Shown one piece after another: positions 1-6,673 of a stretch of 24,217 nucleotides of DNA; position 1 is the first letter of the stretch; every line of letters begins with the position of its first letter. A program made the position numbers and the translations under genes. The stretch covers positions 1 through 24,217 of the forward strand of contig CAZTHC010000011.1 in assembly GCA_964613425.1 (NCBI GenBank), read 5' to 3'. The notes below the pieces were generated by a model. The model saw only the letters and a program-made list of their open reading frames with translations, did no database searches and was not told where the DNA came from. This stretch comes from CAZTHC01 sp964613425 (GTDB lineage: Bacteria; Bacillota; Clostridia; TANB77; CAG-508).

Positions 1-62
1 AAAAAATGAACCCTCCTTGTTAAACTTTTTGTCTAACATTTTGGGTTCACTTCATGAACGTC
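1..62 (+). promoter_or_regulatory. Structured leader upstream of trpS with alternative hairpins
   Basis: Two pairings share the same bases. TGAACCC at 7-13 pairs with GGGTTCA at 43-49, with an inner TGTTA/TAACA pair at 18-22/34-38. GTTCA at 45-49 can instead pair with TGAAC at 55-59, followed by a T-rich run at 63-72. This could be the end of the preceding transcription unit or a small attenuator. I see no T-box core motif. The left edge of the window limits interpretation. Confidence 0.3.
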
Positions 63-91
63 TTGTTTTTTTATATAAACTAATGTATAAT
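63..91 (+). promoter_or_regulatory. Likely sigma-A promoter of trpS
   Basis: TTGTTT at 63-68 and TATAAT at 86-91 are separated by 17 bases, with the trpS start about 30 bases downstream. The -10 is perfect and the -35 is a fair match. It probably drives trpS and obgE together, because only a short gap separates them. Confidence 0.6.
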
Positions 92-122
92 AAAAAAAGT
101 TTAGAAAAAAGGAATGATAATT

Positions 123-1133
123 ATGGATAAAAAAAGAATTTTAACTGGGGATAGACCAACAGGAAGATTACATATAGGGCATTATTTAGGCTCTCTAAAA
201 ACGAGAGTAAGACTTCAAAATGAAGGAAAATATGAACAATATATTTTAATAGCAGATGTTCAAGCATTAACAGATAATTTTAATAATCCAGATAAAGTAA
301 GAAAAAATGTAAGAGAAGTAATGTTAGATTATTTATCTGTTGGAATAGAACCAGAAAAAACTACAATTTTTATACAATCTATGATTCCAGAAATAGCAGA
401 ACTTACAGTGTTTTATTCAAATTTAGTAACAATAGCTAGATTGCAAAGAAATCCAACAGTAAAAACAGAAATAGCACAGAAAAAAGATTTATTTGGAGAA
501 AGTGTAACATATGGATTTTTAGGATATCCAGTTAGCCAAGCAGCAGATATAACTGCATTCAATGGAGAATTAATACCAGTTGGGGAAGACCAACTACCAT
601 TAATAGAGCAATGTAGAGAAATAGTAAGAAAATTTAATAGTATATATGGAGAGATTTTATTAGAGCCAGAACCAGTTCTTTCTAATGCAAAAAGAATTAA
701 GGGATTAGATGGCAATGATAAAATGGGAAAATCATTAGGTAATGCAATTTACTTATCAGATACAGATGAAGAGATAACAAAGAAAGTAATGGGAGCAGTT
801 ACAGATCCAAATAGAATAAAAAAGGATGATTTAGGAAATCCTGATATTTGTATGGTTGCATATTATCATAACTTATTTACAAAAAAGGAAGATGTAAAAA
901 CAGCTTGTGAAGAATGTAAAGCAGGTACTAGAGGTTGTGTTGCTTGTAAAAAACAACTTATACAAAATATTATAGAAGAGTTAAAACCAATAAGAGAAAA
1001 AAGAAAATATTATGAAGAACACCCAGAATTAGTAGATAAAATACTAATAGAGGGAACAAAGAAAGCTCAAGAAGTGGCAAAAGAGACTTTGAAAAAGGTA
1101 AAAAAAGCAATGAAGCTAGACTATTTTGCTTAA
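123..1133 (+). CDS. trpS: Tryptophanyl-tRNA synthetase
   Basis: This class I aminoacyl-tRNA synthetase charges tRNA-Trp in the cytoplasm. The 336-residue product has the HIGH motif at residues 17-20 (context GRLHIGHYLGSL) and a KMSKS-type loop written KMGKS at 200-204. I chose ATG 123 because the AGGA of the ribosome binding site lies 9 bases before it; an upstream in-frame ATG at 114 would overlap that site. Four cysteines in the C-terminal half (C243-x21-C265-x6-C272-x2-C275) closely resemble the [4Fe-4S] cluster spacing known from Thermotoga maritima TrpRS, so this may be an iron-sulfur TrpRS. Length is normal for the family. obgE follows after 15 bases, so the two are probably cotranscribed. 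Identity is secure; the cluster is inferred from spacing only. Confidence 0.96.
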   Translation: MDKKRILTGDRPTGRLHIGHYLGSLKTRVRLQNEGKYEQYILIADVQALTDNFNNPDKVRKNVREVMLDYLSVGIEPEKTTIFIQSMIPEIAELTVFYSNLVTIARLQRNPTVKTEIAQKKDLFGESVTYGFLGYPVSQAADITAFNGELIPVGEDQLPLIEQCREIVRKFNSIYGEILLEPEPVLSNAKRIKGLDGNDKMGKSLGNAIYLSDTDEEITKKVMGAVTDPNRIKKDDLGNPDICMVAYYHNLFTKKEDVKTACEECKAGTRGCVACKKQLIQNIIEELKPIREKRKYYEEHPELVDKILIEGTKKAQEVAKETLKKVKKAMKLDYFA

Positions 1134-1148
1134 ATAAAGGAGAATAAA

Positions 1149-2424
1149 ATGTTTATAGATTATACAAAAATAATAGTAAAATCTGGTGACGGTGGAAACG
1201 GAGCTATTACATTTAGAAGAGAAAAATATGTAGCAGCAGGTGGCCCAGATGGTGGAGACGGTGGAAAAGGCGGAGATGTTTACTTTGTAGTAGACAAGGA
1301 TGCAAACACTTTAATTAATTTTAGATATAATAAAAAGTTTAAAGCAGAAGACGGAAAAAATGGAAGCGGGGGACACTGCTCTGGAAAAAGTGGAGAAGAT
1401 TTATATATTAAAGTCCCAATAGGAACAATTGTGAAAGATGCAGAAACAGGAAAAGTAATAGCAGACCTATCTGAAGAAGGACAAGAACAATTAGTTATTC
1501 CAGGTGGAAATGGTGGAAAAGGAAACTCACATTTTGCAACATCTACAAGACAAGCACCACGTTTTGCTAGAAGCGGAGAAAAAGGAATAGAAAAAGAACT
1601 TATATTAGAGCTAAAATTGCTTGCAGATGTAGGCTTAGTAGGATATCCAAATGTTGGAAAATCCACAATACTTTCAATGGTAACGTCTGCAACACCTAAA
1701 ATTGCAGACTACCATTTCACAACAATACAACCAAACTTAGGAGTTGTTACAACAGAATATGGTGACAGTTTTGTGTTAGCAGATATACCAGGAATAATAG
1801 AAGGAGCAAGCGAAGGAGTAGGGCTAGGAATTCAGTTTTTAAGACATATTGAAAGAACTAGATTATTACTACATGTAATAGATGTTTCACGGAAGCGAAG
1901 ATAGAAATCCAGTAGAAGATTTTAATTCAATAAACGAAGAATTAAAAAAATATAGTGAAAAATTAAGTAAAAGAAAACAAATAATTTTAGCAAATAAAAT
2001 AGATGTTATGCAAGATGAAACTTTATACAAGGAATTAGAAAAAGTTGCAAAGAAAAATAATATAGAAATATTTAAAATTTCAGCAGCAACTAATACTGGA
2101 TTAAAAGAAGTATTTAATAGAGTGGCAGAAGTGCTAAAAACATTACCAAAAGAAGACTTAATAGAGTATGACGAAAAAGTAGTATATACATTAAAAGAAA
2201 ATAAAGATGAATTTAATGTAGAAGTAAAAAATGGGGAATATTTAGTTACAGGAAAAGCAATTGAAAGATTATTAGGAAGAGTAAATATGGAAGATAACGA
2301 ATCTATGTATTACTTCCAAAGATCTTTAAGAGAATTAGGTATTGAACAAAAACTAAAAGAGATGGGAGTACAAGAAGGAGACATTGTTAAATTTATTAAC
2401 TGGGAATTTGAATGGTATGAATAA
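1149..2424 (+). CDS. obgE: Obg-family GTPase, requires +1 frameshift at 1890
   Basis: ObgE/CgtA is an essential GTPase that binds the large ribosomal subunit and acts in ribosome maturation and stress signalling. The glycine-rich Obg fold occupies residues 1-158, the G1 loop GYPNVGKST is at 165-173 and the G3 motif DIPG at 212-215. The zero frame then reads CGG AAG CGA AGA TAG and stops at 1902-1904. Skipping the single C at 1890 continues as GSEDRNPVEDF, supplies the G4 motif NKID at 282-285 and the C-terminal OCT domain, and gives 424 residues, the normal family length. Without the shift the product lacks G4, G5 and OCT and could not be a working GTPase. Start ATG 1149 follows AAGGAG. An ATG at 1882 lies in the second frame, but reinitiation there would split the G domain. 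The gene looks intact apart from this one base. Confidence 0.93.
1890..1893 (+). other. Candidate +1 recoding site in obgE (CGGA)
   Basis: The zero-frame codon is CGG (1890-1892), preceded by TCA (Ser) and followed by A. The protein family requires Gly here (GGA, 1891-1893). The zero frame ends four codons after CGG. Confidence 0.8.
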
Positions 2425-2427
2425 AAG

Positions 2428-2456
2428 AAAAAGGACGTTAGCTAGACGTCCTTTTT
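2428..2456. terminator. Bidirectional intrinsic terminator
   Basis: An 11-bp stem (2428-2438 with 2446-2456) around a 7-base loop ends in a T-run on the + strand and has A-runs that become T-runs on the minus strand. It lies just after the obgE stop and downstream of the converging minus-strand gene at 2507-2752, so it can serve both. Confidence 0.85.
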
Positions 2457-2506
2457 TTATGAGCACTTGCTCACATTTGGCATTAGGGAGTGAAAAACTT
2501 TCGATT

Positions 2507-2752
2507 CTAGCAGGTAGAACTAATAAAAGAATATGTGCCTTTTTTGATAGGTACTCCTTTTCTTACCTCATCCTTGAGAACAGAAAAGCATATCTCAGTA
2601 ATCCTACCGTGGTTTACAGCTTTCTTGCGGAGCAGATAGCTCTTCGGCAAGAAAATTTCTGTAATGAAACCTGCCCGATCAGTTTCAAAATTAATATGCG
2701 GAAACTGATCTGCTAAATCTGAAAGATTTTCTGCTGACATTCTTATGGCCAT
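2507..2752 (-). CDS. Small hypothetical protein, probably horizontally acquired
   Basis: This 81-residue protein starts with MAIRMSAENL and ends at a TAG codon. I do not recognise the family. Start ATG at 2752-2750 follows a strong AAGGAGG site at 2760-2766. A good minus-strand promoter lies at 2805-2833 and a palindrome at 2777-2798. Base composition and codon choice differ from the neighbours: it uses CGC, CTG, CTC and GCC, and it contains an in-frame CGG (as Arg in TDRAGF, near residue 27). That is the only sense-like CGG I found in the window. If CGG is not decoded as Arg in this cell, the gene would be mistranslated, which fits recent transfer or lack of function. It is soluble-looking, with no signal peptide or membrane segment. 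Confidence 0.6.
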   Translation of the reverse strand: MAIRMSAENLSDLADQFPHINFETDRAGFITEIFLPKSYLLRKKAVNHGRITEICFSVLKDEVRKGVPIKKGTYSFISSTC

Positions 2753-2776
2753 AAAAATGTCCTCCTTAATATTTAT

Positions 2777-2798
2777 TATCAGTGCGTTAGCACTGATA
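2777..2798. promoter_or_regulatory. Perfect palindrome at the start site of the 81-aa gene
   Basis: TATCAGTGC and GCACTGATA form a 9-bp inverted repeat around GTTA. It sits directly after the minus-strand -10 box and before the ribosome binding site, where a repressor operator or a 5' leader hairpin would be. Confidence 0.5.
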
Positions 2799-2804
2799 GT
2801 AAAT

Positions 2805-2833
2805 ATTATATCACATATAATTAAAATAATCAA
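2805..2833 (-). promoter_or_regulatory. Promoter of the 81-aa minus-strand gene
   Basis: Read on the minus strand, TTGATT (2833-2828) and TATAAT (2810-2805) are spaced by 17 bases. The -10 is perfect, and the gene starts about 50 bases downstream. Confidence 0.65.
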
Positions 2834-2834
2834 G

Positions 2835-2868
2835 AAAATCCTCAACGATAGTGTTCGTTGAGGATTTT
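2835..2868. terminator. Intrinsic terminator after the 61-aa minus-strand gene
   Basis: A perfect 14-bp stem (2835-2848 with 2855-2868) flanks a TAGTGT loop and carries T-runs on both strands. It lies 18 bases past the stop of the minus-strand gene at 2887-3072 and overlaps the upstream edge of the next gene's promoter. Confidence 0.75.
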
Positions 2869-2886
2869 TGGGAGAGATGTTACAGC

Positions 2887-3072
2887 TTAGTCACTGTAAC
2901 TATAGATGGCAGATTCTTCTACCTGCGAGATGGAGATGTAAGTTGGTTTTCCATCAGAAATGTGATACTCCAACTCAGCATCTGGGTTTTTACAACCAAT
3001 TCCAACAATTGAGTTGCCATGGGTTTTCGCCAAAAGACCATTCGCCAAGAAGAAATTTTCCAGTCTGTCCAT
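2887..3072 (-). CDS. Small hypothetical protein, probably horizontally acquired
   Basis: This 61-residue protein begins MDRLENFFLANG and ends SAIYSYSD. The family is not recognised. The ATG at 3072-3070 follows a GGGAGG site by 9 bases; a TTG further upstream in frame would overlap that site. It has its own consensus promoter (3124-3152) and a terminator (2835-2868), so it is a complete monocistronic unit. Codon use is richer in G and C (GCG, GCC, CTG, TCC, CAG) than in the flanking housekeeping genes, suggesting a different origin, as for its 81-aa neighbour. It is acidic, contains one cysteine and has no membrane segment. It contains no CGG. Confidence 0.6.
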   Translation of the reverse strand: MDRLENFFLANGLLAKTHGNSIVGIGCKNPDAELEYHISDGKPTYISISQVEESAIYSYSD

Positions 3073-3097
3073 ATTTAATGAACCTCCCAATTTTTAT

Positions 3098-3118
3098 TGA
3101 ATTCAATAAATGAATTCA
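3098..3118. promoter_or_regulatory. Paired TGAATTCA palindromes, possible operator
   Basis: Two copies of the self-complementary octamer TGAATTCA (3098-3105 and 3111-3118) flank ATAAA. They begin six bases downstream of the minus-strand -10 box of the 61-aa gene, over its expected transcription start. Confidence 0.4.
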
Positions 3119-3123
3119 TATTA

Positions 3124-3152
3124 ATTATACCACATTTTTGATATGAAAGCAA
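3124..3152 (-). promoter_or_regulatory. Promoter of the 61-aa minus-strand gene
   Basis: On the minus strand TTGCTT (3152-3147) and TATAAT (3129-3124) are 17 bases apart. It runs divergently from the lexA promoter. Confidence 0.65.
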
Positions 3153-3153
3153 G

Positions 3154-3184
3154 ACAAAATATGACATAATTATACAAAATATGA
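3154..3184. repeat. Direct repeat ACAAAATATGA
   Basis: Identical 11-mers at 3154-3164 and 3174-3184, exactly 20 bases apart, lie between the two divergent promoters. A regulator site is possible, but in AT-rich DNA this could be chance. Confidence 0.35.
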
Positions 3185-3243
3185 ATATTATTACTTTTAA
3201 AAAATAAAAATCAAATGAAATTTTACAAAAAAAGAAAATTTGT

Positions 3244-3272
3244 TTGACATATATTTGTTTGTATGATATTAT
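3244..3272 (+). promoter_or_regulatory. Strong promoter of lexA
   Basis: TTGACA (3244-3249), a 17-base spacer and TATTAT (3267-3272) lie about 30 bases before the lexA start. I see no GAAC-N4-GTTC type LexA box around it. Confidence 0.75.
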
Positions 3273-3303
3273 TGTGATAATCAAATTTTAGGAGGTAAAT
3301 AGT

Positions 3304-3957
3304 ATGAGAAAAAAAGATCCTAATGAGCTAAACAAAAGGGAAAAGGCAATATTAAAATTTATAGAGAAACAAGTAAATGAAAATGGATATCCACCATCTG
3401 TTAGAGAAATAGGAAAAGCTGTTGGGCTAAAATCTACAGCAACAGTACATGGGTATTTAGCAAAATTATCACAAAAAGGTTTCATTAAAAAAGAAGACCA
3501 AAAAGGTAGAACTTTAAAATTACTAAAAGGTGGTTTATTAGAAGGACAACAATCAATAGCTAAACCAGTATATAGTGGAAAAGAATTAGTAGAAGTACCA
3601 GTTATAGGAAAAATTACAGCAGGAGAACCAATTCTTGCAGTAGAAAACGTAACAGATACATTTCCAATCCCAATAGATTTTGTAGGAAATAGTGAGAGTT
3701 TTATGCTTACTGTTAGAGGCGAAAGCATGATTGAAGCTGGAATATTAAATGGAGATTATATTTTAGTAAAAAAACAAAACACTGCAAGTAATGGTCAAAT
3801 AGTTGTAGCTTTAATAGGGGACGAGGCAACTGTCAAAACATTCTATAAAGAAAAAGATCATATACGTTTACAACCAGAAAATAGTACAATGGACCCTATA
3901 ATAGTTCCAACTTGTGAAATACTAGGAAAAGTAGCAGGAGTTTTTAGAAAAATGTAA
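3304..3957 (+). CDS. lexA: SOS repressor LexA
   Basis: LexA represses DNA-damage genes and cleaves itself when RecA filaments form. The 217-residue product has an N-terminal winged helix (about 1-75, with PPSVREIGKAVGLKS), a linker, and an S24 peptidase domain. The self-cleavage Ala-Gly bond is at residues 106-107 (KITAGEP). The catalytic Ser is in GESM (S141) and the Lys in ATVK (K178); their separation of 37 residues equals that in E. coli LexA. ATG 3304 follows GGAGG by 7 bases. The response regulator gene starts 18 bases after the stop with no terminator between, so readthrough into the two-component system is likely. Confidence 0.96.
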   Translation: MRKKDPNELNKREKAILKFIEKQVNENGYPPSVREIGKAVGLKSTATVHGYLAKLSQKGFIKKEDQKGRTLKLLKGGLLEGQQSIAKPVYSGKELVEVPVIGKITAGEPILAVENVTDTFPIPIDFVGNSESFMLTVRGESMIEAGILNGDYILVKKQNTASNGQIVVALIGDEATVKTFYKEKDHIRLQPENSTMDPIIVPTCEILGKVAGVFRKM

Positions 3958-3975
3958 ATTTTTAAGGGGAATTAT

Positions 3976-4653
3976 ATGTATAATTTATTATTAGTAGAAG
4001 ATAATGAAGCAATAATAAAAGGACTAGAATACACATTAAAAGAAGAAGCTTTTAATGTGTATATTGCTATGGATGTAAAAACTGGTAAAGAAATTATTGA
4101 AAAGGAAGATATTAATATTGCCATATTAGATATATCTTTACCAGATGGAGATGGATTTGAGTTATGCAAGTTTATAAAGAGCAGATCAAACACACCAATT
4201 ATATTTTTAACAGCAAGAGATGAAGAATCTAATGTAGTAATGGGGTTAGATATTGGAGCAGACGACTATATAACTAAACCATTTAGAGTAAGAGAATTAA
4301 TTTCAAGGATAAATACAGTACTTAGAAGATGTGAAACAGGAGGAAAAAATAAGAGTATATTAAAAGTGAAAAATATACAAATAGATGTAGCAAAAGGTAG
4401 CGTGTATAAAAATAACGAAGAGATAGAAGTTACTGCCTTAGAATATAGAATATTATTAATGCTATTTAGTAACCAAGGACAAATTATATCTAGGGAACAA
4501 ATTTTAGAAAAAATATGGGATATGGCAGGAAATTTTGTAAATGATAATACATTAACTGTATATATAAAAAGAATAAGAGAAAAAATAGAAGACAATCCTG
4601 TTGAACCAGATATAATAAAAACAATAAGAGGTATGGGGTATAGAGTAGGATGA
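3976..4653 (+). CDS. OmpR-family response regulator
   Basis: This is the DNA-binding half of a two-component system. The receiver domain (1-118) has the acidic pair near E8-D9, phospho-acceptor D52 (ILDISLPDGDG), T79 and K101 (TKPFR). A winged-helix effector domain follows (about 128-225) and ends in the usual GMGYRV signature. Length 225 is typical. Its stop overlaps the kinase start in an ATGA junction, a sign of translational coupling. The ABC exporter just downstream is the expected target, as in BceRS-BceAB-like modules; that link is inferred from position. Confidence 0.93.
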   Translation: MYNLLLVEDNEAIIKGLEYTLKEEAFNVYIAMDVKTGKEIIEKEDINIAILDISLPDGDGFELCKFIKSRSNTPIIFLTARDEESNVVMGLDIGADDYITKPFRVRELISRINTVLRRCETGGKNKSILKVKNIQIDVAKGSVYKNNEEIEVTALEYRILLMLFSNQGQIISREQILEKIWDMAGNFVNDNTLTVYIKRIREKIEDNPVEPDIIKTIRGMGYRVG

Positions 4654-5870
4654 ATATATTAAAAAAAGATAATATAAAAGGATTATTTATAATAAGTATA
4701 GTTTTAATTATAGCAATAAGTGTAATTAGCATTGCTTTTTGTAAAGTTCAGTATAAAACTCTTACATATAGATTTAATGTTGAAACAGAAGCAATAATAT
4801 CTAAGTTAATAGAAAAATATCCAGAAGAAGAAGTTAGTATTATAACAGAATTAAAAAGTAATAATAGAATAAATAGTACTGGAATTCTTGAAAAATACGG
4901 AATACATATGGAAGAAACTTCTGCGATTAAAAGTATAAATGAGCAATTAAACTTTTATTCAACAGTAAATATAATAATAATAATATGTTCAGTAATACTA
5001 TTATTTATAGTATTTATTATTTATTTGTGGAAAAAAGATAAAAAAATAGAGAATATTTTAAAATATCTAGATAACATACAAGAAAAAAAATATGATTTAA
5101 GTATAGAAGAAAATTCTGAAAGCGAATTAAGCAATTTACAAAATGAAATTTATAAAATAACAATTATGCTTAAAGAACAGGCATTGAAATCTGAAAGTGA
5201 TAAAAAGCAGTTAGCAGATTCTTTGTCAGATATTTCTCATCAATTAAAAACACCATTAACATCAATTTCAGTTATGATAGATATTTTAAAAGACAGTAAA
5301 GACTTACCAGAAGAGAAAAGGAAAGAGTTTATAAACGAAATTTCAAGGCAAATAGATTCAATAAATTGGTTAGTTATTGCTCTACTTAAATTATCTAAAA
5401 TTGATTCGGGTACAATAATTATGAAAAAAGACAAAATAAATTTAGAAGAATTAATTAAAGAAATAGAAAGAAATTTAGGTATATTATTAGAAATAAAAAA
5501 TCAAAAGATTGAAATAAATAGTTCTGAACTAATATATCTAGAAGCAGATAGAAATTGGATAAAAGAGGCAATAACAAATATTATTAAAAACTGTATAGAG
5601 CATACAGATGAAGAAAAAACATTACATATTGCGTTAGAGAAAAATGCATTGTATATACAAATTAAAATTCAAGATGAAGGGCACGGGATTAGTAAAGAAG
5701 AAATACCACATATATTTGAAAGATTTTATAAAGGAAAGAATTCATCAAAAGATAGTATAGGAATAGGATTAGCATTAGCAAAAAGTATAATAGAAAAAAA
5801 TGATGGAGAGATTACTGTAAATAGTAAATTAGAAAAAGGAACAGAATTTACAATTAGATTTTACATATAA
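4650..5870 (+). CDS. Membrane sensor histidine kinase
   Basis: The 406-residue kinase has two membrane helices (about 11-31 and 106-127) enclosing an extracytoplasmic segment of roughly 75 residues, then a linker, a dimerization/phosphotransfer helix with H197 (SHQLKTPLTS), and an ATP-binding domain with N314 in the N-box, DEGHG at 342-346 and GIGLA at 371-375. All catalytic boxes are present. The extracytoplasmic loop is longer than in short-loop BceS-type kinases, so it might sense a ligand itself. It overlaps the response regulator gene by 4 bases. The signal is unknown. Confidence 0.93.
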   Translation: MNILKKDNIKGLFIISIVLIIAISVISIAFCKVQYKTLTYRFNVETEAIISKLIEKYPEEEVSIITELKSNNRINSTGILEKYGIHMEETSAIKSINEQLNFYSTVNIIIIICSVILLFIVFIIYLWKKDKKIENILKYLDNIQEKKYDLSIEENSESELSNLQNEIYKITIMLKEQALKSESDKKQLADSLSDISHQLKTPLTSISVMIDILKDSKDLPEEKRKEFINEISRQIDSINWLVIALLKLSKIDSGTIIMKKDKINLEELIKEIERNLGILLEIKNQKIEINSSELIYLEADRNWIKEAITNIIKNCIEHTDEEKTLHIALEKNALYIQIKIQDEGHGISKEEIPHIFERFYKGKNSSKDSIGIGLALAKSIIEKNDGEITVNSKLEKGTEFTIRFYI

Positions 5871-5885
5871 TTTGTACCAATTATC

Positions 5886-5921
5886 ATAAGTGACTAAAAT
5901 TTTATAATTTTAGTCACTTAT
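5886..5921. terminator. Long perfect hairpin between kinase and ABC genes
   Basis: A 16-bp stem (5886-5901 with 5906-5921) with a TTAT loop lies 15 bases after the kinase stop. The T-run is short, so termination would be partial. Its right arm also contains one of two GTCACTT repeats that may bind the response regulator. Confidence 0.5.
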
Positions 5922-5944
5922 TTGTCACTTTTGCGAAATATAAT
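5913..5944 (+). promoter_or_regulatory. Candidate regulated promoter of the ABC exporter
   Basis: TATAAT at 5939-5944 has no good -35. In its place are two direct GTCACTT repeats (5913-5919 and 5924-5930) with an 11-base period, the usual geometry for OmpR-type response regulators binding on one DNA face. Assignment to the neighbouring regulator is inferred. Confidence 0.5.
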
Positions 5945-5978
5945 AAACACATAAAATAAAGAAAAGAGGAAAAAAATT

Positions 5979-6659
5979 ATGGAAATATTAAAAGTTGAAA
6001 ACTTAACAAAAACATATGGAAAGGGAGATATGAAAGTAAATGCATTAGATAATGTATCTTTCAGCGTACAAAAAGGTGAATTTGTAGCAATAATCGGACC
6101 TTCAGGAAGTGGAAAATCTACATTGTTACATATGCTAGGTGGAGTTGATAGACCAACTTCAGGTAAAGTATTTATAGATGGAACAGACATTTATTCATTA
6201 AATAATAGCAATTTAGCAATCTTTAGAAGAAGACAAATTGGACTTATTTATCAATTTTACAATTTAATTCCAATACTAAATGTAGAAGAAAATATATCTT
6301 TGCCTTTATCTTTAGATGGTAGAGAAGTAAACAAAGAGAAACTAGATGAAATTGTAACAACATTAGGATTAGAGAAAAGAACAAAACATTTACCAAATCA
6401 ATTATCTGGTGGTCAACAACAACGTGTTTCTATAGGTAGAAGCCTTGTAAACAATCCAGCAATAATATTAGCAGATGAGCCAACAGGAAACTTAGATAGT
6501 AAAAATTCAAAAGAAATATTAGAATTATTAAAATATTCAAATAAAAAATATAAACAAACATTAATTATAATAACACATGATCAAAATATTGCATTAGAAG
6601 CAGATAGAATTATATCAATTGATGATGGAAAAATAGTTAAAGATGAAAAAATAAGATAG
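5979..6659 (+). CDS. ABC transporter ATP-binding protein (MacB/BceA type)
   Basis: This 226-residue ATPase powers the permease encoded next to it. Walker A GPSGSGKST is at 40-48, the signature LSGGQQQR at 142-149, Walker B IILADEP at 162-168, and the switch histidine follows in ITHD. Its close relatives (LolD, MacB, BceA, FtsE-like) act with FtsX-type permeases rather than channel-forming importers, usually in peptide-antibiotic resistance or lipoprotein handling. ATG 5979 follows AGAGGA. The permease begins 14 bases downstream after a GAGGGGG site. Confidence 0.94.
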   Translation: MEILKVENLTKTYGKGDMKVNALDNVSFSVQKGEFVAIIGPSGSGKSTLLHMLGGVDRPTSGKVFIDGTDIYSLNNSNLAIFRRRQIGLIYQFYNLIPILNVEENISLPLSLDGREVNKEKLDEIVTTLGLEKRTKHLPNQLSGGQQQRVSIGRSLVNNPAIILADEPTGNLDSKNSKEILELLKYSNKKYKQTLIIITHDQNIALEADRIISIDDGKIVKDEKIR

Positions 6660-6673
6660 AGGGGGAAATAAAA

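Noticed and set aside
1..113. T-box riboswitch upstream of trpS
   Set aside because: The available leader is only about 110 bases, has no GGUGG-type antiterminator core or specifier loop, and a promoter appears at 63-91 after the hairpins.
1890..1904. prfB-type frameshift at a stop codon, or selenocysteine recoding
   Set aside because: No stop codon lies at the shift point; the zero-frame stops are several codons downstream and include TAG, TGA and TAA. There is no SD-like stimulator at a fixed distance.
1882..2424. Separate downstream genes starting at 1882, 8616, 10418 or 18417
   Set aside because: None has a convincing ribosome binding site and each would begin inside a conserved domain. 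The bases before these starts already encode conserved residues in the +1 frame.
2868..3113. Plus-strand ORF across the islet (81 aa)
   Set aside because: It overlaps the minus-strand 61-aa gene and its promoter, which have a strong ribosome binding site and a terminator. The + strand frame has neither.
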